Shown piece by piece: positions 32,930-42,832 of a DNA stretch of 64,000 nucleotides. The DNA lies in NCBI GenBank assembly GCA_023957125.1, contig JAMLHL010000002.1:248001-312000 (forward strand), read 5' to 3'. A program made the position numbers and the translations under genes. Position 1 is the stretch's first letter, and every line of letters begins with the position of its first letter. The notes under the pieces are model-generated. The model was given only the letters and a program-made list of their open reading frames with translations. It made no database searches and was not told the DNA's origin. Source of the stretch: Chitinophagaceae bacterium (GTDB taxonomy: Bacteria; Bacteroidota; Bacteroidia; Chitinophagales; Chitinophagaceae).

Positions 32930-34186
32930 TTAGCGTTTTATGATGTTAATCTCCTGCACAGTAGTAGTGCGGGTTTTGTCAATCGTATATTTGATCGCAG
33001 AAGCACCCGGTCCCGTATAGATCCCGCTCATAAACCGGCAGTTGGCGATTGGTGATTCTATTAAAATCAAAGATTTGCCGTCCCCCATAAGATTCATGGC
33101 AAAAATATTATTGATCTTTCCGGCGATAGAAGCCTGCCCATATCCCCCACCACCAACTAACAATGTATAAGGGCTTCCCCCGTATGGCGAAGGCGTATCA
33201 GACCTTGCTTTTGTGATAACCCCATTGACATATACATGATGAATGCTTGCACTGTCACTTGCGCGGATGGCCACGCCTGTATAATCTGTCTGGCAGTTGG
33301 TGATGAATATTTGCTCCGTATCATCTTCCGGCCCATTCCATTTCGTAGAAGTAATCTGGTAGGAATTAACATCCCCATTGGTATGATAATAGGGATCGGC
33401 ATCTAAACTGGAAAGCGCAATTAAATCATCTCCATTAATACCGGCAATGTTATTGATGCGAAAGTATTTACAGCCATGCCGCAGGTTGATCCCATCTTTG
33501 TTATACACTTTTTTCTGAACGCCGTTTATCATAATGGTTTCCGGATTATGAAATCTCAAATTGGATAAATTAGCATTATGTGTTCTTTCAAAGCTAATGG
33601 CCCATGCATGGGAATTTTCTATCCTTACATTCTTTAGAGTAAACCCATCCACGTAAGCAATCTGAATGAGATTGTTTCGCCAGTCGCCTTTTTGCTTACG
33701 GTCATCTTTTCCCGCATCGCTTCCATAACTTATCCTCCAGTTTTTTTCATTCTCAGGAGCCAGCGTCAGAGTTCTATAAGCATCTCCCGTTGACCGGGGG
33801 TTGTCAGCGCCTTTTAATAATACATCTCCTACGCCTACAATACTTATGTTATAATTCCATACGGGGTTAGTAATACCAATACCTACATTGTCACTCCTGA
33901 ACATGTTATCCCTGCACGAATCAGAGAGTTGAATAATACAATTATCAAGTATTACGGTCATATTACCGGGCAACAGGATGGCACTGTCTATCTTCCAAAT
34001 GTTGGTACCATTTGAATTTCTTTGGGGAATTACGATCTTATGAGTGGTCTTTCTCGCAGTGTTGATGGCTGCCTGGATGCGTCCGATATCGCTGCCTTTA
34101 AAATCATTAGGAGTAATTACCGGCGCCGGGGCTGCATTTACAGATAAACTTTGTATGGCAATAATTAATAGAATTATACATTTCAT
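32930..34186 (-). CDS. exported parallel beta-helix protein (pectate-lyase-like), copy 2
   Basis: 418 residues with a signal peptide (IILLIIAIQSLSVNA). The motif ITPNDFKGSDIGRIQAAINTA is the usual opening of right-handed beta-helix proteins of the pectin lyase/GH28 superfamily. The middle repeats strand turns (YVDGFTLKNVRIENSHAWAISFERTHNANLSNLRF, RINNIAGINGDDLIALSSL). The family includes lyases, glycosidases and sugar epimerases, so chemistry is not assigned. Two paralogues (34211-35473, 50932-52206) share nearly every block. This copy has a small insert around SDTPSPYGGSPY. It is the last gene of the susC-susD unit, 24 bases after copy 1. Confidence 0.85.
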   Translation of the reverse strand: MKCIILLIIAIQSLSVNAAPAPVITPNDFKGSDIGRIQAAINTARKTTHKIVIPQRNSNGTNIWKIDSAILLPGNMTVILDNCIIQLSDSCRDNMFRSDNVGIGITNPVWNYNISIVGVGDVLLKGADNPRSTGDAYRTLTLAPENEKNWRISYGSDAGKDDRKQKGDWRNNLIQIAYVDGFTLKNVRIENSHAWAISFERTHNANLSNLRFHNPETIMINGVQKKVYNKDGINLRHGCKYFRINNIAGINGDDLIALSSLDADPYYHTNGDVNSYQITSTKWNGPEDDTEQIFITNCQTDYTGVAIRASDSASIHHVYVNGVITKARSDTPSPYGGSPYTLLVGGGGYGQASIAGKINNIFAMNLMGDGKSLILIESPIANCRFMSGIYTGPGASAIKYTIDKTRTTTVQEINIIKR

Positions 34187-34210
34187 GATTCAGTTTTAAA
34201 ATTGAAAATA

Positions 34211-35473
34211 TCAGAGCCCCTCCTGATCTATTTTTATTAGGTTGGTTTCCCCGGTATTTCTGATTTCATTTTTATCAATACCATAATGAATAACGTCAGT
34301 ACCGCTTCCGGTAAAAATACCATTCATAAACTCACAATTAGCAATCGGCGATTCTATTAAAATCAACGCGCTACCATCACCTATAAGATTCATCGCGAAG
34401 ATGTTATTTATCATCCCAGGCAATGAAGGTTTACCATAACCCTTACCTCCTACCAGCATGTTGTTGAACCTTGTTTTTGCTATTACACCATTTATATAAA
34501 CGTGGTGTACGCCCGCGCTGTCAGTGGCTCTTATGGCAATAGCACGGGTATTGGATTGGCAGGTGATATTGGTAATGGTGATTTGCTCAATATCATCCTG
34601 CGGGCCATGCCATCCGGCAGCAGTTACCATTGTAGAGTTTAAATCTCCGATACGATGCTCAGGATTAACAGTACCAAGATTAGAAAGTGCAATAAAATCA
34701 TCTTCCGTATTTCCTGAAATATTATTAATCCTGAAGTATTTACATCCCTGTCTTAAATCAATCCCATCCCTGTTGCGTATGATAATTTTATTACCATTTA
34801 CTATCTGTTCTTCAGGCAGGTTGAATCTTACATCAGATATGTAAGCATTCAGCGTTCTTTCAAAACTCACAGCCCATGCATGTGAATTTTCAATAGTAAC
34901 ATTTTGCAAATTGAATCCATCCACATAAGCCATCAGGATCATAATATTACGCCAGTCTCCTTTTTGTTTACGGCCTTCTTTGCCCGCATCGCTTCCATAG
35001 CTAACCCTCCCTGCTTGTGGCGCCAAAACCAATGTTCTGGCGCCGTCTCCGGTTGACCGGGGATTGTCAGCGCCTTTTAAAACAGCCTCGCCAACCCCGA
35101 TGATGCTTATATTTTTATTCCATGACACATGAGTAGTTCCGATACCTACATTATCGCTACGAAACATATTATCCCTGCTGCTATCAGATAATTGTATGAT
35201 GCAGTTATCAAGTATCACAGTCATATTATCGGGCAACAGGATTGCGCTATCTATCTTCCAGATATTAGTACCGTTTGCATTTCTCTGTGGGATTACGATT
35301 TTATGGGTGGTCTTTTTCGCAGCGTTGATGGCTGCCCGGATGCGTTCGATATCGCTGCCGGCGAAATCGTTGGGGGTGATATATTCTGTATTTAATTGAT
35401 ATCCACTCTGTGCAAGGATTTGTTGATGCGAAAAGAATAAAAACAGGGCAAATAAAGAATAAATAAATTTCAT
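34211..35473 (-). CDS. exported parallel beta-helix protein (pectate-lyase-like), copy 1
   Basis: 420 residues from ATG 35473, which begins a signal peptide (IYSLFALFLFFSHQQILAQ); the longer frame to 35566 has no plausible start. It shares with its paralogues the blocks ITPNDF-GSDI-RI, VIPQRN-NG, IIQLSDSSRDNMFRSDNVGIG, KGADNPRSTGD, YGSDAGK, KYFRINNISGNTEDDFIAL and the C-terminal FAMNLIGDG-ALILIESPIANC. The conserved Asp-rich NTEDDFIAL and NRDGIDLRQG stretches are candidates for a catalytic or calcium site. It is closer to the distant copy at 50932-52206 than to its tandem neighbour. It follows susD after 155 bases. Confidence 0.85.
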   Translation of the reverse strand: MKFIYSLFALFLFFSHQQILAQSGYQLNTEYITPNDFAGSDIERIRAAINAAKKTTHKIVIPQRNANGTNIWKIDSAILLPDNMTVILDNCIIQLSDSSRDNMFRSDNVGIGTTHVSWNKNISIIGVGEAVLKGADNPRSTGDGARTLVLAPQAGRVSYGSDAGKEGRKQKGDWRNIMILMAYVDGFNLQNVTIENSHAWAVSFERTLNAYISDVRFNLPEEQIVNGNKIIIRNRDGIDLRQGCKYFRINNISGNTEDDFIALSNLGTVNPEHRIGDLNSTMVTAAGWHGPQDDIEQITITNITCQSNTRAIAIRATDSAGVHHVYINGVIAKTRFNNMLVGGKGYGKPSLPGMINNIFAMNLIGDGSALILIESPIANCEFMNGIFTGSGTDVIHYGIDKNEIRNTGETNLIKIDQEGL

Positions 35474-35628
35474 AAGTGTATCTGAAGTTAATAAGTGTTT
35501 TAATAATTTTTCGATAACCTTCACTTCACATAGCTTATTACTACTCTTCAATAGTAACTTGTGCATCTCAAAAAATTTAAGTAGTTGTACCTGCCTCTAT
35601 TTCCCTTAAAATTCTTCTGCTTCGAAAC

Positions 35629-37068
35629 TTAATTATACCCTGGATTCTGAATAAGTTTTGGATTAAGGCTTATTTCATTAAATGGAATTGGGAAAAGAAT
35701 TTTGTTTGGTGTTATGTCATAATTTGCTACGTCATACCCGCCTGCCATTGAATATTTCTCCTTATAAGCTGTCATCGTACTAAGCATGGTTTCAGTTCTC
35801 AGCAAATCAAACCACCGATGCCCTTCAAAACACAGCTCTACCCGTCTTTCCTGCTGTATGGCTTTACGCAATGAACTTTGGTCCAAACCCGACAAAAGAG
35901 GTATATCAGCCCGGTTCCGTACCTCGTTTAAAGGATCAAGGGCTGCTTCAGTGGCACTGGTCTCATTGAGCGCTTCGGCATAAAGCAATAAGACATCTGC
36001 ATATCTCATCACAATCCAGTTATTACCACCCTCATTAGCTGCCATTGGTTTATCGAGATATTTTCGGGTATAGTAAACTCCGGTAACTGGAAATTCCATA
36101 ATTGCCACATTCTTTCGCAAATCCCCACTCTCAAATGCGTTATATAAATCGAGTGTCCCTTCGTTTGCACTCGCGGGCTGGCCTCCAGAAGTAATTTCCT
36201 CCCCTGAACCAAATGGAGCAAATGCTATTGAAAACTGGCTTCCCTCTCCATAACCACTATTTCCCAAATACTGTACACTGAAAATAGTTTCTGCATTATT
36301 TTTATCTTTTACACTAAAGACATCTGCATAATTCGAGAGCAACGAATAAACATGGGAGTCAATCACTTCCTTCAGTACCGGTACTGCCTCAGTAAATTGC
36401 TTGTTGGTTATCAAAACCTTTCCCAGTAAACTCTGTGCAGCGCCTTTAGTTGCCTTTCCAACTTTATCTGAAGTATAAGTAGCCGGCAATACTTGTATTG
36501 CGTCTTCAAGATCTGCTTCTATCTGGTCGTAAACATCTTGTTTTGGTACCTGTGGATAAGAATAGGCTTCCTCCTCTGTTTTAATCTCATGAACAACCAA
36601 AGGAATATTGCCAAAAAATTGCACGAGGTTAAAATACATCAAAGCCCTTATAAATTTCGCTTCTCCTTTATACTGAGATTTCAAATCATCCGGCATGCTT
36701 ACGGCATCTATCTTATCAAGAATAATATTTGCCCGCGCAATAATCGCATAAGACGAAGACCAGTTCCCGGATATATTGGAGTTATTAACAGCCCACGCCA
36801 ACTGGTCCAGGGGGAGCGCGCCTAAATTATACCCATTCGCCTGAGTATTATCCGAAGGTAGTTCTGCAACTGCGTAATATCCGCTATAATATCCGCGAAG
36901 GCCACTATACATACCGTTTACAGCAGCGGTAAGGTCTGCCTGGGTTTTGAAATATTGATCCGTGCGCACAACAGTTGGCGAAGCCAGATCCACAAATTTC
37001 TTACATCCATAATTTATACCAAGTATCAGGATGATAATACAAATTGATTTATAGCTATATATTTTCAT
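35629..37068 (-). CDS. SusD/RagB family glycan-binding lipoprotein
   Basis: 479 residues from ATG 37068. The signal peptide ends in a lipobox (ILILGINYGC), placing the protein at the outer membrane surface. The SusD fold is shown by YFKTQADLTAAVNGMYSGLRGYY, the TPR-like helices (AKFIRALMYFNLVQFFGNIPLV) and the C-terminal RNRADIPLLSGL...RRVELCFEGHRWFDLLRT and ILFPIPFNEISLNPKLIQNPGY. It binds a glycan and delivers it to its SusC partner, whose gene ends 28 bases upstream. The longer frame to 37185 lies inside the end of susC and was rejected. Confidence 0.96.
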   Translation of the reverse strand: MKIYSYKSICIIILILGINYGCKKFVDLASPTVVRTDQYFKTQADLTAAVNGMYSGLRGYYSGYYAVAELPSDNTQANGYNLGALPLDQLAWAVNNSNISGNWSSSYAIIARANIILDKIDAVSMPDDLKSQYKGEAKFIRALMYFNLVQFFGNIPLVVHEIKTEEEAYSYPQVPKQDVYDQIEADLEDAIQVLPATYTSDKVGKATKGAAQSLLGKVLITNKQFTEAVPVLKEVIDSHVYSLLSNYADVFSVKDKNNAETIFSVQYLGNSGYGEGSQFSIAFAPFGSGEEITSGGQPASANEGTLDLYNAFESGDLRKNVAIMEFPVTGVYYTRKYLDKPMAANEGGNNWIVMRYADVLLLYAEALNETSATEAALDPLNEVRNRADIPLLSGLDQSSLRKAIQQERRVELCFEGHRWFDLLRTETMLSTMTAYKEKYSMAGGYDVANYDITPNKILFPIPFNEISLNPKLIQNPGYN

Positions 37069-37096
37069 CTTTTTTGTTTTTGTAATTAAATGTTGA

Positions 37097-40000
37097 TTAA
37101 AATCCGATATCAATACCAAGCATAAAACTGCGATTAACAGGGTAAGTGCCCTGGTCAACTCCTGGTTGATATACCGAATCACCATATTGGCTAACCTCAG
37201 GATTGTACCCTACATATTGAGACAGAGTCAAAAGGTTTTGTGCGGTGACATAAATTCTTGCAGATTGCAAAAACCAGCTTGAAGCTTTTTTTGCAGGTAT
37301 TGCATATCCCAGGGTTAAGTTCCTTACCCTCAGAAATGATCCGTTATACACCACATAAGAATGTAGGTTGGAAGCTGCACCAAAACCTGAGCGGGGGCCT
37401 ACTCTTGCATACTTTACATCTCTTGTTGGATCATCAGGTTTAAAATAGTTATCGTCCATACCCTCCACAGCGTTAAATCTACCAATCCAAAGTTCTGTAT
37501 GGCGGCCTGCACCATTAATAATAGAATTGCCCAAAACACCCTGAACAATAATGCTTAGATCAAAATTATTATAAGAAAAGTTATTGGTCATCCCATATAT
37601 AAAATCGGGAAATCCATTACCCAATACTGTACGGTCTCCTTCATCTATATTTCCGTCTCCATTTACATCCCGGATTTTGTAATCTCCAACTCCTGATCCA
37701 GGCCACTTGGGGCTGTTGGCAAGTTCTTCAGCACTCTTGAAAACCCCGTCTATAATAAACCCATACATGTTGCCGAGGGGTTTTCCTACTTCTATCTTAA
37801 ATGAATTAGGCCATCCTCCAACTGAACTACTGGTCGGCAAAGATTCTCGTCCACCCAGATCCAAAACTTTTGACTTATTGAAACTTACATTCAAATTGGT
37901 ACTCCACTTAAAAGCACCAATGAAATTGCGGCTGGTAATGTCCGCTTCAATTCCCCGGTTACGTACATTCCCGGCATTGGTGGTAAAAGAACTTGCATAG
38001 CCCACAATTGCAGGTAAGCTTTTTGAGAAGAGCATCCCTTTCGTAATCTTATTATATGCATCCAGGGATATATATATTCTGTCGTTTAAAAAACCCATCT
38101 CTAATCCGATATCCGTCTGTCTGTTTTTTTCCCAGGTTAAATTTTGATTTAAAAAACCTGACTGATATACTCCTGCAACTCTTTGATCATCCAGACTATA
38201 GTTACCATAGGCTATGCGGCTCATCCACGTGAAATCTCCAATATTTGCGTTCCCTGTTTCTCCATAGCTTGCTCTTACCTTCAGTTCACTGAAAATTTGT
38301 TGATTTTGCATAAATGGCTCTTCAGACAGCCGCCATCCGGCTGAATAAGATTGAAAAACACCAAACCGGTTATTAGGTCCAAATTTGGAGGAACCGTCTG
38401 AACGTATTGATCCTGAGAATAAGTATTTGGCTTTATAATCATAGTTAATCCTTGCAGCATACGATACGAAGTCGTTTAATCCATAAGACAACGAACCTGT
38501 CTGATCAGAGGATGCTGTTGGATTATGAATCAGATCGTTTGTAAATGTCCCTAATTTCCCCTGGGTCCGTGTTGTTGTAGTGTAATACTTTTGCATGGAA
38601 GCAAGCAATAAAGCGGAAAGATTATGGCCTGACTCAAAACTTTTGGTATAGTTAAGTGTGTTCTGCCATATCCAGTCAAAAGTTTTGCTTTCTGCAACAC
38701 TGCTTGAAATGCCAGTCAAAACCGGTGTTGATAAATTAGCAAATGGAGATGTACCATAAGCTAAGGTTGAAGGAACATAGGCATTATTGGTACCAGCATC
38801 AACAGTAAGCCCTCCCTGGGTACGCAGGGTAAGCCCTTTGATAATATTCCATTCAAGAAACAGATTATTAAAAGAACCAAATGTATTCACCTGGTTTTTA
38901 TTAAGTTCCAAATAAGCCAAAGGATTGAAAATCCCTGTCTCAGCAAAACCGTATTGAGTATAAGGCAGTACATTATTTTGTCCATAATCTCCATTATCTA
39001 AATAAACAGGTACTACTGGTGGCATAAGTAAGGCTGTATAAACAGGTGAGTATGATGCGGGGCCAAGAGAAGTGGGAGTGCCCTGGATATCACGCCAGGT
39101 AAAGGATGGCGCCAGATCAAATCCTACTTTAAGGGATTTGGTAAGCTGGGCATCCAGATTAGCACGAAGATTAGCCACCTGGTAATTAGTCCCAACCATA
39201 CTACCTACCTGATTCAAGTAACTTCCGGAAACTGAAAACTGAACTTTTTCAGTACCTCCCTGAGCCCTTATTTCCATTTTTGACATAGGGGCGGTGCGGA
39301 AAATAACATCCTGCCAATCTGTATCAGGTAATTTTTCCGGTGTATCAAAGATATCGGGATACTGGAGTCCTAAAGCATTCCTGGCATCTTTAGCATAGGC
39401 AATGTACTGATCCTTATTCATCATCTTCATGCGTTTGGCTACATTTTGTACACCAGTATAGGCGCTTGCAGTGAAACTTGTCTTTCCAGCCTGACCGCGT
39501 TTAGTAGTAACTATTACTACGCCACTTGCCCCGCGAGATCCGTAAATAGCCGCTGATGCAGCATCTTTTAATACTTCTATAGATTGTATGTCCGAAACAT
39601 TTATTTTAGAAAACTCTTCTACACCCGGAAGAGGAAAGCCATCCACTACATAAAGGGGCTCATTTGAAGCGCCTAACGATGATGACCCGCGAATTCTAAT
39701 TGTGGGTGCAGCGCCAGGTGTGCTACCTGCGCCAGATTGCACCTGTACACCTGCTGCTAATCCTGTCAAAGCATCGCCAAGAGAAGATACAGGTAATTTA
39801 TTAATGTCCTGGGCAGAGATCTTACTAATAGAAGTAGAAAGTTTCTTTTTGAACTGGGTGCCATACCCCACTACTATCACATCGCTCAAAAGCGCACTAT
39901 TAGCCGTTAATCGTATATTCCAGTTTGTAGTGCTTCTAACAGGTATTTCCTGCGTTTCAAAACCACTGAAACTGAATACCAATATACTATTGCTCTGGCA

Positions 40001-40219
40001 GGCAATAGTGAATGTGCCATCTGCATCGGTTATTGTGCCAGTATTAGAACCTTTAATACCGACACTTGCTGCGGCCAGCGGCTGCCCATCGGTATCTGTA
40101 ATTTTTCCTGTAACAATCTTCTGTTGCTGTCCCTGGATGGTCAGGGAAAAAATTAATGTCATAAATAGTATGGGCAATCGCCTGCCCCGATACCATAATA
40201 GTAAATAATTGTTGAGCAT
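37097..40219 (-). CDS. SusC/RagA family TonB-dependent outer-membrane transporter
   Basis: 1040 residues. In order: signal peptide (PILFMTLIFSLTIQGQ), a carboxypeptidase-regulatory-like domain (TGKITDTDGQPLAAASVGIKG), a plug domain with the SusC signature (IEVLKDAASAAIYGSRGASGVV), and a 22-strand barrel ending in MLGIDIGF with the terminal aromatic. It imports glycan fragments over the outer membrane with TonB energy and SusD as lid. No extra secretin/TonB N-terminal domain for sigma-factor signalling is present, and no ECF sigma/anti-sigma pair is adjacent. It leads a unit of susC-susD-helix-helix. Confidence 0.97.
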   Translation of the reverse strand: MLNNYLLLWYRGRRLPILFMTLIFSLTIQGQQQKIVTGKITDTDGQPLAAASVGIKGSNTGTITDADGTFTIACQSNSILVFSFSGFETQEIPVRSTTNWNIRLTANSALLSDVIVVGYGTQFKKKLSTSISKISAQDINKLPVSSLGDALTGLAAGVQVQSGAGSTPGAAPTIRIRGSSSLGASNEPLYVVDGFPLPGVEEFSKINVSDIQSIEVLKDAASAAIYGSRGASGVVIVTTKRGQAGKTSFTASAYTGVQNVAKRMKMMNKDQYIAYAKDARNALGLQYPDIFDTPEKLPDTDWQDVIFRTAPMSKMEIRAQGGTEKVQFSVSGSYLNQVGSMVGTNYQVANLRANLDAQLTKSLKVGFDLAPSFTWRDIQGTPTSLGPASYSPVYTALLMPPVVPVYLDNGDYGQNNVLPYTQYGFAETGIFNPLAYLELNKNQVNTFGSFNNLFLEWNIIKGLTLRTQGGLTVDAGTNNAYVPSTLAYGTSPFANLSTPVLTGISSSVAESKTFDWIWQNTLNYTKSFESGHNLSALLLASMQKYYTTTTRTQGKLGTFTNDLIHNPTASSDQTGSLSYGLNDFVSYAARINYDYKAKYLFSGSIRSDGSSKFGPNNRFGVFQSYSAGWRLSEEPFMQNQQIFSELKVRASYGETGNANIGDFTWMSRIAYGNYSLDDQRVAGVYQSGFLNQNLTWEKNRQTDIGLEMGFLNDRIYISLDAYNKITKGMLFSKSLPAIVGYASSFTTNAGNVRNRGIEADITSRNFIGAFKWSTNLNVSFNKSKVLDLGGRESLPTSSSVGGWPNSFKIEVGKPLGNMYGFIIDGVFKSAEELANSPKWPGSGVGDYKIRDVNGDGNIDEGDRTVLGNGFPDFIYGMTNNFSYNNFDLSIIVQGVLGNSIINGAGRHTELWIGRFNAVEGMDDNYFKPDDPTRDVKYARVGPRSGFGAASNLHSYVVYNGSFLRVRNLTLGYAIPAKKASSWFLQSARIYVTAQNLLTLSQYVGYNPEVSQYGDSVYQPGVDQGTYPVNRSFMLGIDIGF

Positions 40220-40343
40220 TGAATTATAGTTTTAGTCTAAAAAAAAGTTACTGTGTGAGGATTTATTGAAGCATGGACGATATTTTATTGACACTTTAAA
40301 ATTACTACTGGTTGCTATCTAAAGAAACATCTGCATTTTCAAA

Positions 40344-41216
40344 TTATGACACTTCATTTGCATGATCTGTTATTATTTTCTTCCCTGCCTGAATTATATT
40401 CAAAGGTTCATCAAAGCCGGCATTTTTATGTACTATGTTCATCAATGTGCGGGTAATTTCTTCCGGCTTCTTATGCTGTATAATATTACGCCCATAAACA
40501 ATACCCGCAGCGCCCTGCTGCATTAAAGCAACGGTTCGCTGTATAATCTCTTCGTCATTTGTTTTTCCACCGCCACGCACTAATACCGGAACATTGCCTG
40601 CCACTTCCACAACTTTATGATATTCCTGTACGTTGGTACAGGGATCTGCTTTAATGATGTCGGCGCCTAATTCAACAGCCTGCCTTACAAGGGGAATGAT
40701 CTTTTGTATATCGCCATCCACCATATAACCTCCTTTCTCTGCATTGGGCTGAAACACCAGCGGCTCTATCATCAGCGGCATCTGGTAATGGTCTGCTTCC
40801 AGCTTCAGTTTTATAATATTATCTATACACTGAGCAGTAACCTCCGGCGCTCCGGGTATGGAAAACAGGTTGATGCACATGCAGGCAGCGTCAAGTCTTA
40901 CTGCCTGCAATGCAGCCTGCTCTATCATCTTGCTGAATGCAGTAGCCGGTAAGGATTTACCGTACACATTAGCCACATCCGTTCTCAATACGAGGGCAGG
41001 TTTTTGCCTGCCTGGTATCTGTTGTAAATACTTTGCCTGTCCCACAGTCAATTGTATAGCATCAGGCGCTGCATCAACAATTGCCTCAACAGCCGCCTGT
41101 ATATTTTCTATGCCTTCCAGGAAAGCATACTCATTGAAGAAGCCATGATCAATGGCTACGTCAAAACATTTCTTTGATACCGGGTGGAACAGCCTGTTCA
41201 GCCTGTAGGTTTTCAT
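40344..41216 (-). CDS. class I aldolase (DhnA/LacD/LsrF-like)
   Basis: 290 residues of the DeoC/FbaB/LacD superfamily (TIM barrel, Schiff-base aldolases). The N-terminal FDVAIDHGFF is the DhnA-type opening with the catalytic Asp. Lys189 in LGADIIKADPCTN is the likely Schiff-base lysine, and PVLVRGGGKTNDEE with VYGRNIIQHKKPEE forms the phosphate site. It probably cleaves a phosphorylated ketose made by the neighbouring isomerase and PfkB kinase. The family also contains 3,4-dihydroxypentanedione-phosphate and sulfosugar-phosphate aldolases, so the substrate stays open. It is the last gene of the six-gene catabolic operon. Confidence 0.88.
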   Translation of the reverse strand: MKTYRLNRLFHPVSKKCFDVAIDHGFFNEYAFLEGIENIQAAVEAIVDAAPDAIQLTVGQAKYLQQIPGRQKPALVLRTDVANVYGKSLPATAFSKMIEQAALQAVRLDAACMCINLFSIPGAPEVTAQCIDNIIKLKLEADHYQMPLMIEPLVFQPNAEKGGYMVDGDIQKIIPLVRQAVELGADIIKADPCTNVQEYHKVVEVAGNVPVLVRGGGKTNDEEIIQRTVALMQQGAAGIVYGRNIIQHKKPEEITRTLMNIVHKNAGFDEPLNIIQAGKKIITDHANEVS

Positions 41217-41249
41217 TGTATTGTGCGTATTATTTAAAACTTCCTTAAA

Positions 41250-41299
41250 GCCGCGAATGCACGAATGTATTTTGATATATTTATTCGTGCGTTAGTGGC
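41250..41299. repeat. short inverted repeat of the GCCACGAATGCACGAAT family
   Basis: Left arm GCCGCGAATGCACGAAT (41250-41266), right arm ATTCGTGCGTTAGTGGC (41283-41299), 16-base loop. The right arm overlaps the last codons and contains the stop codon (41292-41294) of the ceramidase-like gene. Confidence 0.8.
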
Positions 41300-42752
41300 G
41301 ATCGTCCCACATCGTATTGATCATCGCAACCGTTTCTTCTACCAGTACCTTACCTCCATCGGGCCCGATGTTGTTCGCCATAGCACTGTAGCCGCCGCCA
41401 TTGAGCGCTCGTTGCGTAGGCAGGTAACCACCTGAATCGCAGGCGAATTGAATGAGAAAAGTTTGTTTCGCTTTACTTCTCGCCGTAATGGCAAAACCGT
41501 AATCCACAAATAACTCAAAAGGATTGGTGGCCAAGGCTATTTCACCCAGCCGGATCACATGAAGTTCCATGTTGTAAATAGCATTCTTGTCCTGATTATG
41601 ATATTGTTCCAAGATCAATTCCATTGGTTTCAGCCAACCAAAATCAGAAGTCTTACTATCCCAGGGACCAAATTCCTTTGTTTTTTCGTTCTCCTTTATT
41701 TCACTGAGAAACCTGTTCCATGCCGTATCCGGAGATTGCGGATCGGCGGACTCGCGCGACCGGATTTCATTGACTACTTCGAGCGCCTTTGCATATTCTT
41801 CCCGGCTCACTCTCCGGGTAGGGAGATCAATGTTTTTAACAAGATGGCGGAAAACAACGGAAGTTTGAATGTTGTTTTGTGCTTCAGTGTAGGTATCATC
41901 AACCACTCTTGTTATTCGTTTACCTATTTCAACAATACCGGGTATATCCCACATATCGGGTTCACCGGTTCTATAGGCTGCACTCAAATCGCGTGGAGAA
42001 ATATCTCCTGCGGCGCTACATTGAGCAAGCACAAAAACATCTTCTCCATATTTTTCTTTTATTGACTTCCGTACTTCGCTCCAGTAATCGGCAGAAACAT
42101 AATATTTGGCTTCGGTGACCTGTGCCGGGCAAGCTACATTTACGATGATACCCGTAAGCTTCTTGTTTAAATTCCAGCAAAAAAGCAAATCAATTCCCGG
42201 ATCTGCAGTTCCCTCGATACCTGTAAAATCAGGTCTGCTTGTATCACCGTACATCTCTGCTGTTCCATCGGCATACATCACCCTGCGGTTATGCCCGATG
42301 ACCGCATAATCAAAGCCGGTGCTGATAGCCGCGGGTTTACGATTTTTCCATGCATTAACCACAGCTTTACAGATACCATTTAATAATATTTTACCGAAGC
42401 TGCTTTCCACTTCGGGGTAAGGCGCCGAATGCGTATGAGTGGCATTCAAAAATATTTTGTTTAGATCGAGTTCTGGTATTGTTCCCCGCAGGTGCATACG
42501 AACCGCATCCTGCATCTCTTTTAAAGTGTAGATCACATCCATCGAAACCAGTACCGCCTGCTCTGAACCGCCGTCATCCACGATCTTTTCCATGGCACAT
42601 GCCGTTACAGTTAAAGAGCTCTGCACATATCCCGAAATCCGCTCATAGTATTGGCCGTACAGTGACACCGGGCCTTCCGGCGTTACATCCTCAGCAGCCC
42701 AGCCAATGCGTAAGCCACCGTCTTTTAATTGATATTGTGAGCTATTTGCCAT
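41292..42752 (-). CDS. cytosolic neutral/alkaline ceramidase-like amidohydrolase
   Basis: 486 residues related to the N-terminal catalytic domain of neutral ceramidases. Visible family features: LRIGWAAEDVTPEGPVSLYGQYYER opening, zinc histidines in LNATHTHSAP (residues 102-110), GHNRRV, and the nucleophile motif AAGDISPR with Ser252. The C-terminal immunoglobulin-like domain of ceramidases is absent. There is no signal peptide, so it acts in the cytosol, unlike secreted ceramidases. In this sugar operon it more likely cleaves an N-acyl bond or other amide on a sugar-like compound than ceramide; that is inference. Its last codons lie in a dispersed repeat. Confidence 0.85.
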   Translation of the reverse strand: MANSSQYQLKDGGLRIGWAAEDVTPEGPVSLYGQYYERISGYVQSSLTVTACAMEKIVDDGGSEQAVLVSMDVIYTLKEMQDAVRMHLRGTIPELDLNKIFLNATHTHSAPYPEVESSFGKILLNGICKAVVNAWKNRKPAAISTGFDYAVIGHNRRVMYADGTAEMYGDTSRPDFTGIEGTADPGIDLLFCWNLNKKLTGIIVNVACPAQVTEAKYYVSADYWSEVRKSIKEKYGEDVFVLAQCSAAGDISPRDLSAAYRTGEPDMWDIPGIVEIGKRITRVVDDTYTEAQNNIQTSVVFRHLVKNIDLPTRRVSREEYAKALEVVNEIRSRESADPQSPDTAWNRFLSEIKENEKTKEFGPWDSKTSDFGWLKPMELILEQYHNQDKNAIYNMELHVIRLGEIALATNPFELFVDYGFAITARSKAKQTFLIQFACDSGGYLPTQRALNGGGYSAMANNIGPDGGKVLVEETVAMINTMWDDRH

Positions 42753-42832
42753 AATTAAATATTTTCAGGATCAAACATTATTTTGGACATTTATTTACGA
42801 CTTGCTGTTCAACGACCCCACATTTTTTCTAT

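Noticed and set aside
37069-37185. Upstream extension of susD
   Set aside because: It lies over the 3' end of susC and destroys the lipoprotein signal that begins at 37068.
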